From positions 4,590,501 through 4,654,500 of the forward strand of contig NZ_CP107932.1 in NCBI RefSeq assembly GCF_036032445.1: a stretch of 64,000 nt of DNA, in the 5' to 3' direction. The stretch comes from Nocardia sp. NBC_00416. Lineage in GTDB: Bacteria; Actinomycetota; Actinomycetes; Mycobacteriales; Mycobacteriaceae. Under the pieces are notes generated by a model. It was not told the DNA's origin. It ran no database searches and saw only the letters and a list, made by a program, of their open reading frames with translations. Below are positions 34,588 through 42,596 of this stretch, piece by piece (positions within the stretch are counted from its first letter, which is position 1; each line of letters begins with the position of its first letter). The translations under genes and the position numbers were made by a program.

Positions 34588-35620
34588 GCCCGCCGTGGTG
34601 GACGAAACCTCCGACCACCAGGAACTCGAATACCGAGCGTCGGTACGAATCCATTCCGACCACAGTGCGCCGGTCAGGTAGACACTATCTGCGTAGATCT
34701 CACCTACACAGGTTCGCGCAGCAGGTAGCGGCAGACCGATAGCCCGCCACGTATGTTTCGTGGGATCCGACAAACGGCTCGAAACCCGTTCGACGACCAC
34801 GACCTTTCGGTATTGCAGAAGTCCGCTACGCAGATCCCCGGTTACGAGCCCGGAGAATCCGGACTGGTCATCGCCACCCGGTCAGGAATACGCGCACGCC
34901 GACCTCGCCCGGGGTCCCGACGAGGTGCTTTCGCGTGGAGATGAGCATCTTTGACGCGCTCGCCCCTCGCACGAGAGCCAGCACTCTGCGCCCGAGAATC
35001 CTCACCGGACAGCCGCCAGGCCGCACCCGAGAATCGCGAGGTCGCGGAAAGTTCGCTGAGTCTTCCGCACCGGCGCCGTACCTTCCCCGAGTCCGGCGCC
35101 GGGTGCGGATTCCCGGGTGGCCGTATCACGTTGCCGCAGCGGGCCACCCGAGGGACCAGAGTACTTGCTCGCGGCGCGATAGCCGGGAGATCGGGCCGGG
35201 GTGTCGAAAATGGAGATGCAATATTGCGCGGCGCCGCTTGCTATTTCGACGAGAGGGCCCCGGTGAGCTGTATCCCCGACCGATACAGCTCACCTACCAC
35301 ACCGGTTGGCCCGGCGCAGGCGGCTGGGGCGAACCGATAGGGATCGGCTATACCTCAGAGCAGGCGATTCGCAATCGGGCGGCGGACCGTATCCGACCTG
35401 CCCACTCGGGCCGACGGCACACCCGGCCGGCGAATCGCACCGGAGGAAAGTACCCCAACCGACCACAGCCGCGCCAGCCCGAATTCGAGGCCCGCACGCA
35501 ACACCCGGTCCGCGGCCCGCGAACGGTTCGCCACCTATTAGCGCGACAGCGACTGGCCCATGTATCGAATAATGTTTCGCCTCAGGACTTCCGGCGCGCC
35601 GGACCGCTCTCGGATCCGGT
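34588..35620. other. long intergenic region, no gene seen
   Basis: About 1 kb between the MpaB-family gene and the end of mftG. Open frames cross it on both strands but lack ribosome binding sites and protein-like composition. Two features stand out: the perfect inverted repeat at 35262-35294 and a 14-bp self-complementary TCCGGCGCGCCGGA at 35590-35603, 17 bp past the mftG stop. The words CTCACCTAC-CACA-GGTT recur in variant form near 34699 and 35289, which may mark old duplicated DNA. Confidence 0.5.
35262..35294. repeat. perfect 12-bp inverted repeat in the mft/mpaB gap
   Basis: GGTGAGCTGTAT, nine bases (CCCCGACCG), then ATACAGCTCACC; all twelve pairs match. It is ~330 bp past the mftG stop, too far for a simple terminator, with no T-run on either side. 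It could be an operator, a distal terminator or a small-RNA stem. Confidence 0.6.
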
Positions 35621-37078
35621 TCAGCGCAGATCCACGGTGGCGCGTTCGGCCAACAGCATCACCGTGGCCTGGGGACCACGGCTCAGCGGCACCGGCACCA
35701 CCGACAGATCCACCACCGACAGACCGTCCACCCCGTGCACGCGGCACCGGTCGTCGACCACCGCGCGAGGATCGTCGGCACGACCCATCCGGCAGGTCCC
35801 CGACAGATGCTGCGACGTGCCGAGCCGATCGTGCAGCCACCGGTCCGAGATCTCCCCCGGTCCGCCGACGGATTCGGCCGACATCGTCTCGAGGATCTGC
35901 CCGGTGAGTTCCACGGCCGCGCGCAGCCGGGTCCGATCGGCATCCGTCGCGAGATAGCCGTACTCGATACGGGGCGGGGTCAGCGGGTCGGCCGTGGCCA
36001 GCCGGAGGCGCCCCGAACTGGTGGGCCGCATCAGCGATACACCCATCCGATGCACTCCGGGCGCGAAGGCGACCGTATAGGGCCGGATCTCGATATCGTC
36101 GAGCTCCAGGACGTATTCCAGCGGTACCGCCCGGCCCGACGCGGCCGGATGCAGATAGTCGATCCCGATCTCCGGATGGTCGGTGACCCACTCGCCGACG
36201 GGCGCCGCGGCCACCAGCGGAATGCCCAGTGCCGCGGCCTGCTCGGCCGGCCCGATACCGGAACGCAGCAGCAGCGCCGCCGATTCGATCGCGCCCGCGC
36301 ACAGCACCACGCGATCGGCCCAGATCGTCTCCGGCCGGCCCCCGTACAGGCAATCGGCGCCGACGACCCGGGTGCCCCGAAAGCGCAACCGGGTCACCCG
36401 AGTGTCGCCCAGCACGCTCAGATTGGGACGCGACAGCGCGGGCAGCAGATAGGAGTGGGCGGGCCCGATCCGCCGGTGCCGCCCGGATCCATCGGGCGGC
36501 CCGACCGTGCACGGCACCGGACCGACTCCCGATTCGGGACCACCGGGCAGCGAATTCCAGTCCGCGACCTCGCCGAACCCGAGTTCCCCGCAGGCCGCCC
36601 CGAACTCCTCCACCAGCCGGGTGGGCCGCGCTATCCGACGCACCGACACCGGGCCGGCCCGGCCGTGGCCGGGGTGGTCCCCGTAGTCGTGGTCGTTCTC
36701 CAGGGACCGGAAGTAGGGCAGCAGTTCCGCGAAATCCCAGGATCGTGCGTCCACCTCCGCGCTCCAGGCCGCGAAATCCCGGGCCGCGGCGCGGATGAAG
36801 TAGCAGCCGTTCACCGAACCGGAGCCGCCGATGCCGCGACCACGCACGATCTGCCCCGGCCGGTCCGGCGTCAGCGCCACCGGATACCGCCACAGCCACG
36901 GCGCCCGGTCGTCGAGCGGCAGTGCCCCGCTATCGGCCAACTCCGGTGGGAATTCGGCGGCCGAGGCCCAGAACCCACCCGCTTCCACGACCCGGACCCG
37001 GTGATCCGGGTCCTCGCTCAGCCGGGCCGCCAGCACACAGCCGGCGGTCCCGCCACCGATGATCAGCGTGTCGACCAC
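35621..37078 (-). CDS. mftG: mycofactocin-associated GMC oxidoreductase MftG
   Basis: A 485-residue FAD-dependent oxidoreductase of the GMC family. Rossmann motif IIGGGTAGCVLAARL at the N-terminus with the acidic strand end VVEAG; GMC signature around GRGIGGSGSVNGCYFIRA; C-terminal active-site region HLSGTCRMG with the conserved His. MftG is the partner of mycofactocin and has been linked to re-oxidising mycofactocinol and passing electrons to respiration. GTG 37078 lies 15 bp after mftF, so mftF-mftG are one unit. Confidence 0.88.
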   Translation of the reverse strand: MVDTLIIGGGTAGCVLAARLSEDPDHRVRVVEAGGFWASAAEFPPELADSGALPLDDRAPWLWRYPVALTPDRPGQIVRGRGIGGSGSVNGCYFIRAAARDFAAWSAEVDARSWDFAELLPYFRSLENDHDYGDHPGHGRAGPVSVRRIARPTRLVEEFGAACGELGFGEVADWNSLPGGPESGVGPVPCTVGPPDGSGRHRRIGPAHSYLLPALSRPNLSVLGDTRVTRLRFRGTRVVGADCLYGGRPETIWADRVVLCAGAIESAALLLRSGIGPAEQAAALGIPLVAAAPVGEWVTDHPEIGIDYLHPAASGRAVPLEYVLELDDIEIRPYTVAFAPGVHRMGVSLMRPTSSGRLRLATADPLTPPRIEYGYLATDADRTRLRAAVELTGQILETMSAESVGGPGEISDRWLHDRLGTSQHLSGTCRMGRADDPRAVVDDRCRVHGVDGLSVVDLSVVPVPLSRGPQATVMLLAERATVDLR

Positions 37079-37093
37079 GGGTAGCCGATCCGG

Positions 37094-38494
37094 CTACTGG
37101 GGAGGGGCGGTCGGTTTCAACGCCGCCGGGCTGCCCGCCCGCAGCGCGCCCAGCCACAGGCCGGTGCCGTACCCGATATCGTCGACCCGCCGGAACGCGA
37201 TATAGCGCAGCGGATCCAGCCCGCCCGGCTCCCGGTGGGTGTACCAGTCGACCACGCCCTCGGCCGTGGCCAGCGTGACCGCGATCTGCCGGATCCGGCG
37301 TGAGAAGACCATGGCCGCGAGGGTTATCGGCCAGTAGTGCCGGCACATGGCCGAGGAGATCCGCCACAGACCCGCGAAGAAGCCGCGGGCCACGTAGATC
37401 GCCGCGACACCGGTCGGATTGTCGACCCCGGCGAACGCGCGCCGCAATCGGCGCAGCGGCAGCAGCAGGGTGAGTACCGCGCCCAACACGCCCCAGCGGG
37501 TACGGGTTGCCAGGAACAGCGCGGCGACCGCGGTCCATTTCGGCACCTGTAGCGGCGACACCATGCCCGCGTGCCGGTCGCTGAGCGGGGCGGCGCCGGT
37601 GCCGTAGAACAATTTGCGCCGGAACCAGTCCCGGAACGACACCCGATGATCGTGCGCGACATGCGCGGCCGGTTCGTACCGGGCCCGCCAGCCCGCGCGC
37701 TCGAGCCGCCAGCACAGGTCGACGTCCTCGGCGACCTGCATGGTCTCGTCGAAACCGCCCTCGGCTTCGATCACCGAGCGCCGCACCAGCAGTGCCGCAC
37801 TGGGCACATACGACACGACCCCACGCGATTGCACCGCCGATTCGCGCCGGCCCAGATCCAGCGAGGATCGCGCGTGCTCGTAGCGGGCCAGCGTATTGGA
37901 TTCCGGGTCCAGCGCCACGATCCGCGGCGCGACCAGGGCGACCTGCGGATCGCTGAAATGTCCGAGCATCACTTCGAGCCAGCCGCTGCGCGGCACCACA
38001 TCCGAGTCGAGGAAGGCCACGAACTGGGTTGTCGCGGCCCGCAGCCCGGTATTGCGGGCGGCGGCCGGGCCGCGACTTCGTTCATGGCGCAGCACCTTCA
38101 CCCGGCAGCGGTCGGCGTGCTCGTCGGCGATCCGGACCTGTTCGTCGGATCCGTCGTCGACGACGATCACGGTATGGCCGCGCAATGCGGCCAGCAGCCG
38201 GTCCAGCCCGCCGGGATTGTTGTGCAGCGGGACGATGATCGTCACGTCTTCCGGCGACGGCAGCAACCGCGGCCGCGGGTTGGCCACCCCGGAATCGAGT
38301 AGTCGTCTGGCAACCACCGCCGATTGCGGACTGTTCACCTCGAGATAGCCGTCGCCGATCATTTCGGCGGCCTCCGGGGCCAGTCGTAGCAAACGGGCGG
38401 GTGAACCTCCGATCAGGATGCGACCCCCCGAGTATGCGCGTACCCGTGGGTCGATCCGCACCCCGAATCCATCGGGCAGGCGATCATTGCGCAT
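37094..38494 (-). CDS. mftF: mycofactocin glycosyltransferase MftF
   Basis: A family-2 glycosyltransferase of 466 residues that adds a beta-1,4-glucose chain to the mycofactocin precursor. N-terminal RLPDGFGVRIDPRV and GSPARLLRLAPEA are typical of MftF; then the GT-A core VTIIVPLHNN, VVDDGSD, FLDSDVVPR (DxD metal site) and EDVDLCWRLERAGW (catalytic acid region); C-terminal membrane-near helices. I use ATG 38494 because the family starts there; ATG 38530 would add 12 residues. Unlike in M. tuberculosis, no mftD or mftE precedes it. Confidence 0.9.
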   Translation of the reverse strand: MRNDRLPDGFGVRIDPRVRAYSGGRILIGGSPARLLRLAPEAAEMIGDGYLEVNSPQSAVVARRLLDSGVANPRPRLLPSPEDVTIIVPLHNNPGGLDRLLAALRGHTVIVVDDGSDEQVRIADEHADRCRVKVLRHERSRGPAAARNTGLRAATTQFVAFLDSDVVPRSGWLEVMLGHFSDPQVALVAPRIVALDPESNTLARYEHARSSLDLGRRESAVQSRGVVSYVPSAALLVRRSVIEAEGGFDETMQVAEDVDLCWRLERAGWRARYEPAAHVAHDHRVSFRDWFRRKLFYGTGAAPLSDRHAGMVSPLQVPKWTAVAALFLATRTRWGVLGAVLTLLLPLRRLRRAFAGVDNPTGVAAIYVARGFFAGLWRISSAMCRHYWPITLAAMVFSRRIRQIAVTLATAEGVVDWYTHREPGGLDPLRYIAFRRVDDIGYGTGLWLGALRAGSPAALKPTAPPQ

Positions 38495-38627
38495 TCCACG
38501 GATGGTAACTGCCGATTCGATACAAGACATCAGCAGTCCGGGAAAAAGTGCTCCGATCCGGAGAAATTCCCGGAACCGCCCTGAGTACGGGCATGAAATA
38601 GGTCACCGGCCCGGTTGCACGAGCATG

Positions 38628-38673
38628 AAAAACCGCCCGGAGCAACGGGCTGGCTACCGTTACTCCGGGCGGT
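38628..38673 (-). terminator. intrinsic terminator between mftBC and mftF
   Basis: On the minus strand, 15 nt past the mftB-mftC stop: an arm of 17 bases with one mismatch (ACCGCCCGGAG and AACGG portions on the plus strand, 38632-38648, against 38657-38673), an 8-nt loop, and then TTTTT. A GC-rich stem followed by a U-run is a textbook rho-independent terminator. It would separate mftA-mftBC from mftF-mftG. Confidence 0.85.
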
Positions 38674-38688
38674 CGCGTCCAACAATTC

Positions 38689-40194
38689 TCAGCCGAGCGG
38701 ACTCTCGTCGCACGCGCGCGCCGGGGGCCGCGCGGGCGGCAGCAGGGTCAGCGGAATCGGGCCGCCGGAACGCGCGCGACGCGGGGCGCTCTTGCGGGAA
38801 TGATCCACCGCCGGACGCGGGATCACCCGTCCGGTGGCGGCCAGCGCCGCTTCCCCGTAGCCCTGAACGCATTCGGGGTCCGGCCCGTCGGCGGGCAGTC
38901 CGGTGAAGAACTTCGCCGCCATGCACCCGCCGCGGCAGGAGTCGTAGTGCGCGCACGAGGTGCAGGCCCCGCCGCCGCTGGGCTCCCGCAGTTCCTCGAA
39001 CAGCGCCGATTCCCGCCATACCGTCTCGAAACCGCCGTCGGTGACCACGTTTCCGGCATGGAACTTGTCGTGGATCGCGAACGGGCAGGCGTACACGTCG
39101 CCCAACGGATCGACCAGGCAGACCACCCGCCCGGCCCCGCACATGTTCAGACCCGGCAGGGCCTGGCCGTAGGCGGAGAGATGGAAGAACGAATCCCCGG
39201 TGAGGACCCCTTCACCGTTGCGGACCAACCAGTCGTAGAGCGTGCGCTGCTGTTCCGGCAGTGGATGCAGTTCGTCCCAGACGTCCGCGCCGCGGCCCGA
39301 CGGCCGGAGCCGGGTGAGCCGCAGGGTGGCGCCGTAACGATCGGCGATCTCCCGGAATTGATCGAGCTGGTCGATATTGTGCCGGGTGGCCACGACGGAC
39401 AATTTCGCGTCCCGGAAACCGGCGTTCGCGAGATTCTCCAGCGCCCGGATCGCCGTATCGTAGGAGCCCGGACCGCGCACCGCGTCGTTGACCTCCGCGT
39501 CGGCGCCGTCGAGCGAAATCTGGACGTCGACATAATCACTGGCGGCGAGCCGCTGCGCGATTTCGGGGGTTATCCGCACGCCGTTCGTGGAGAACTTCAC
39601 GCCGACCTGGTGCGAGGTCGCGTAATCGACGAGTTCCCAGAAATCCGGACGCACGGTGGGTTCGCCACCGCCGATGTTCACGTAGAACACCTGCATCCGC
39701 TGGAATTCGTCGATGAGCGCCTTGCACTGTTCGGTGCTGAGCTCCCCGGGATCGCGTCGCCCGGACGAGGACAGGCAGTGCACACACGAGAGATTGCACG
39801 CGTAGGTGAGTTCCCAGGTGAGGCAAATCGGAGCCGCCAGCCCGGATTCGAAGCGGTCCACGAGCCGCACCGCGGGGTCGGCCGGACCCACCCCGGTGAA
39901 GGGCGCGGGCTCGCTGAGCGCCGCGGTGGTCGGCGCGGGCCGGATCATGTCCGAATCGGCCAGATCGGCGAGCGCCTTCACATACGGATCGGCGGCCGAG
40001 TCACCGATCCCGGCGGCCCGGATGGCCGCGCGGGCCGAGGCGTGCCCCGGCAGTGAGCGCACGATCTCGACGATCCGCGGATTCTTCAGGAACGACAGTT
40101 TGCGGGTCCCGAAGTGGTACAGCAGCGCCCCGAAGGGTTCCGGGCGCAGCGCCACTCGGGGGTGCAACTGCCAGCGCGTTTCCAGATCGAGCAT
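38689..40194 (-). CDS. mftC: MftB-MftC fusion: peptide chaperone plus radical SAM maturase
   Basis: A single 501-residue frame. Residues 1-87 match MftB (LDLETRWQLHPRVALRPEPFG, broken here at its end; LSFLKNPRIVEIVRSLP; ALADLADSDMIRPA), the PqqD-like chaperone that binds the MftA leader. A ~22-residue Ala/Pro linker follows, then full MftC: CNLSCVHC (Cys133, 137, 140) for the SAM [4Fe-4S] cluster, NIGGGEPTVRPDF, and SPASM cysteines in CGAGRVVC, ACPF and CTSCAHYDSCRGGC, ending in CDESP. MftC decarboxylates and cyclises the Val-Tyr end of MftA. No stop or restart separates the two parts. ATG 40194 is 17 bp after mftA with GGAG upstream. Confidence 0.9.
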   Translation of the reverse strand: MLDLETRWQLHPRVALRPEPFGALLYHFGTRKLSFLKNPRIVEIVRSLPGHASARAAIRAAGIGDSAADPYVKALADLADSDMIRPAPTTAALSEPAPFTGVGPADPAVRLVDRFESGLAAPICLTWELTYACNLSCVHCLSSSGRRDPGELSTEQCKALIDEFQRMQVFYVNIGGGEPTVRPDFWELVDYATSHQVGVKFSTNGVRITPEIAQRLAASDYVDVQISLDGADAEVNDAVRGPGSYDTAIRALENLANAGFRDAKLSVVATRHNIDQLDQFREIADRYGATLRLTRLRPSGRGADVWDELHPLPEQQRTLYDWLVRNGEGVLTGDSFFHLSAYGQALPGLNMCGAGRVVCLVDPLGDVYACPFAIHDKFHAGNVVTDGGFETVWRESALFEELREPSGGGACTSCAHYDSCRGGCMAAKFFTGLPADGPDPECVQGYGEAALAATGRVIPRPAVDHSRKSAPRRARSGGPIPLTLLPPARPPARACDESPLG

Positions 40195-40211
40195 CGTTTG
40201 GCTCCCGCCGG

Positions 40212-40361
40212 TCAGTAGACGCCGCACATACCGTCGATGGACACCTCTTCGATCAGTGATTCCTCGATCACGGGCGCCTCTTCGGCCGCGTGCGTGTCAA
40301 CGGAACCGATCGGGCCGCGGTGATCGGTTTCGGCTTGTCCGAAGGAACGGTTGTCCGCCAT
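40212..40361 (-). CDS. mftA: mycofactocin precursor peptide MftA
   Basis: A 49-residue peptide ending in IDGMCGVY, the diagnostic C-terminus of MftA; the last Val-Tyr becomes the redox core. The acidic leader (EEAPVIEESLIEEVS) is the part bound by MftB. It starts at ATG 40361; longer frames upstream are not supported. It is followed directly by the MftB-MftC fusion. Confidence 0.95.
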   Translation of the reverse strand: MADNRSFGQAETDHRGPIGSVDTHAAEEAPVIEESLIEEVSIDGMCGVY

Positions 40362-40418
40362 GGCTACCTCCACAGATTTGGTGCCTGCGCCGGCCGTATG
40401 CCTGTCCGGACCATCTCC

Positions 40419-40464
40419 GCGGTACCGCTGGAGGTACCGCCGGTGGCCCCCGGCACAGTGCCGG
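40419..40464. promoter_or_regulatory. two palindromes upstream of mftA
   Basis: GCGGTACC, six bases, GGTACCGC (40419-40440, perfect) and CCGGCAC-A-GTGCCGG (40450-40464, perfect). They lie between mftA (start 40361) and the divergent TetR gene (start 40638) and are candidate sites for that regulator. Binding is inferred. Confidence 0.55.
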
Positions 40465-40637
40465 CGCCGCGGTCGCACGATGCGACTGCCGTCACACCAT
40501 AACGTCATCCACTGACAAAATGGAACAGTTTTCGGGTAATGTCCGCGCTCGGGCCGTCACGCGACCTCTAGACTGCGGGGGCAAAGCAGCTGAACAGAAC
40601 GTGACGGGCGGTCGCCGCTCGACGTGTAGAGGTGGCA

Positions 40638-41288
40638 ATGGGAGTCGTGCGGATGCAGACGAGCGGGGGTGGGGGCGGTAACGGCAGTACCCTCTCGGAG
40701 ACCGAGATCGTCGAGGCGGCACTTCGTGTCGTACGAGCCGACGGGGTGGAGAAGTTATCCATGCGCCGGCTCTCGCGCGAACTCGGCGTCTCCCCGATGG
40801 CGCCGTACTACTACGTCGCCGATAAACGGGAGCTGCTCGACCTGGTGGCCACGGCCGCGCTGACCGGGGTACGCAAGCCGCCGCCGGAATCGGGCCCGTG
40901 GCAGGACCGGCTGGTCGATCTGCTCGCCCAGATCGACGAACGCCTGCGCCGGCATCCCGGGCTGGGCGACGTCCTGATCGAGCAGATGCTCGGCAAGCAG
41001 CTCGATCTGATCGCCGCGATCATGGAGATCTTGTACGAAGCCGGTTTCGAGGACCGCAATGTCCTGGCCGGTTACGCCACCATCCACACCTACCTTTTCG
41101 GGCGGCGCCGGGTGAACCCGCGCAACCTCGACACCCCGCCCGATGTGGTGATGCCGGAGCGAGTTGCCCGCGCAATGGAATACCTGCCGGATCTGCGCGG
41201 AAAGTATTCCTACGATTTCGGGGTGGGCGTACTGGTCGCCGGCCTCGAGGGCCAGCTGGCGCGCCAACAATCGGCCGACATAGGCTAA
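40638..41288 (+). CDS. TetR-family regulator
   Basis: About 216 residues. HTH near the N-terminus: VEAALRVVRADGVEKLSMRR, then LGVSPMAPYYYVADKRELL. The rest is helical with the TetR C-terminal type that often goes with oxygenase and steroid genes (PPDVVMPERVARAMEYLPDL). ATG 40638 has AGAGG five bases upstream; GTG 40632 and ATG 40653 are alternatives. It does not resemble the known mycofactocin regulator MftR closely enough for me to call it that. It may control mftA, kshB or itself. Confidence 0.85.
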   Translation: MGVVRMQTSGGGGGNGSTLSETEIVEAALRVVRADGVEKLSMRRLSRELGVSPMAPYYYVADKRELLDLVATAALTGVRKPPPESGPWQDRLVDLLAQIDERLRRHPGLGDVLIEQMLGKQLDLIAAIMEILYEAGFEDRNVLAGYATIHTYLFGRRRVNPRNLDTPPDVVMPERVARAMEYLPDLRGKYSYDFGVGVLVAGLEGQLARQQSADIG

Positions 41289-41291
41289 AAT

Positions 41292-41305
41292 TGAAACACG
41301 TTCTA
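41292..41305. promoter_or_regulatory. KstR-type operator upstream of kshB
   Basis: TGAAACACGTTCTA fits the published KstR consensus TnnAACnnGTTnnA at every fixed position. It lies 49 bp before the kshB ATG and just past the stop of the TetR gene, where a kshB promoter would be. KstR represses cholesterol-catabolism genes in mycobacteria and rhodococci. Confidence 0.75.
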
Positions 41306-41353
41306 GTTTTGCCGTAGGCTCGACCTACCGGCTACCAGTGTCGAGAGGACGAG

Positions 41354-42409
41354 ATGACCACCGTCGAAGTGCCCCATGGCTCGCGATCCGTCGTTCTACG
41401 GGTCGCCCAGGTCATCGCGGAAACCACCGACGCGAGCTCGCTGGTCTTCGAGGTCCCCGAGCAGGCGCGGGAGAAGTTCGCGTACCGGCCCGGCCAGTTC
41501 CTCACCCTGCGCATCCCCAGTGATCGCACCGGATCGGTGGCGCGCTGCTATTCGCTGGCCAGCTCCCCCTTCACCGACGATCAGCCCAAGGTCACGGTGA
41601 AGCGCACCCGGGACGGCTACGGCTCCAACTGGCTCTGCGATAACGTCAAACCCGGCGATCAGCTCGAAGTGCTGCCGCCCTCCGGTGTGTTCACCCCCGG
41701 CGACCTCGACGACGACCTGCTGCTCTGCGCGGCCGGCAGCGGCATCACCCCGGTCATGTCGATTCTCAAATCGGCCCTGCACCGGGGCACCGGCAAGATC
41801 GTGCTGCTCTACGCCAACCGCGACGCCGAATCGGTGATCTTCGCTACCGAACTGCGCGAACTGGCCGAGAAGAACCCGCAGCGGCTCGCGGTGGTGCACT
41901 GGCTGGAAACCCTGCAGGGCCTGCCGACGGTCGCGGCGCTGGCCGAGCTGTTCCGGCCCTACACCGAGTACGCGGCGTTCATGTGCGGCCCCAAACCCTT
42001 CATGGACGGCGTGCACGACGCGCTGGGTCAGCTGGGGGTCCCGCGCAACCGCACCCACGCCGAGGTCTTCAACTCGCTCGCGGGAGACCCGTTCGCCCAG
42101 ACCGCGCCGACCGAGATCTCCGCCGAGGACGCCGCGGACGCGGCCACCGTAGAGGTGGAACTGGACGGCGAGACCCACAACCTGAGCTGGCCGCGCAAAC
42201 AGACCCTGGTCGACATCATGCTGGACAAGGGCATCGACGTGCCCTACTCGTGCCAGGAAGGCGAATGCGGCTCCTGCGCCTGCACGGTGCTGGAGGGCAA
42301 GGTCGAAATGGCGAATTCCGAAATCCTCGACCCCGAGGACATCGAGAGCGGTTACATCCTGGGCTGCCAGGCCCGCCCGGTCACCGACCACCTGCGTATC
42401 CAGTTCTGA
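41354..42409 (+). CDS. kshB: 3-ketosteroid-9-alpha-monooxygenase reductase KshB
   Basis: A 351-residue electron-transfer protein: FAD-binding domain (YRPGQFLTLRIPSD, RCYSLASSPF), NAD-binding domain (LLCAAGSGITPVMSILK, FMCGPKPFMDGV) and a C-terminal plant-type [2Fe-2S] ferredoxin (CQEGECGSCACTVLEG with a later Cys in ILGCQARP). This is the KshB arrangement; it feeds the KshA Rieske oxygenase that opens the steroid ring. KshA is not in the window. ATG 41354 has GAGAGGA upstream. The KstR site supports the steroid role; related reductases serve other oxygenases. Confidence 0.88.
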   Translation: MTTVEVPHGSRSVVLRVAQVIAETTDASSLVFEVPEQAREKFAYRPGQFLTLRIPSDRTGSVARCYSLASSPFTDDQPKVTVKRTRDGYGSNWLCDNVKPGDQLEVLPPSGVFTPGDLDDDLLLCAAGSGITPVMSILKSALHRGTGKIVLLYANRDAESVIFATELRELAEKNPQRLAVVHWLETLQGLPTVAALAELFRPYTEYAAFMCGPKPFMDGVHDALGQLGVPRNRTHAEVFNSLAGDPFAQTAPTEISAEDAADAATVEVELDGETHNLSWPRKQTLVDIMLDKGIDVPYSCQEGECGSCACTVLEGKVEMANSEILDPEDIESGYILGCQARPVTDHLRIQF

Positions 42410-42596
42410 CGGCCCGCCGGGGCCGCTCGGCCGAGCGAGTCTCCACAGCCCGGCCGAGGCGGCGAGCGGCCGGGGTACGTGGCATGCGAGGTCGACCGAT
42501 CCCGCCACCCACCCGCCTACCGCGGCGGGTGTCCGCTCGGATGAGCGAGACCTCGACGTGCCGGTTCGTCGCCGAGTAGTCGGCGGGCCCCGTCGC

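Noticed and set aside
34935..35957. A 340-codon plus-strand frame over the gap and into mftG.
   Set aside because: It is composed of Arg/Pro/Ser-rich shadow sequence, has no homology that I can see, and overlaps the antisense of mftG.
40638..41288. Calling the TetR gene next to mftA the mycofactocin regulator MftR.
   Set aside because: Its position fits, but the C-terminal half resembles TetR proteins that accompany steroid and oxygenase genes; kshB follows directly. I left it as an unnamed TetR.
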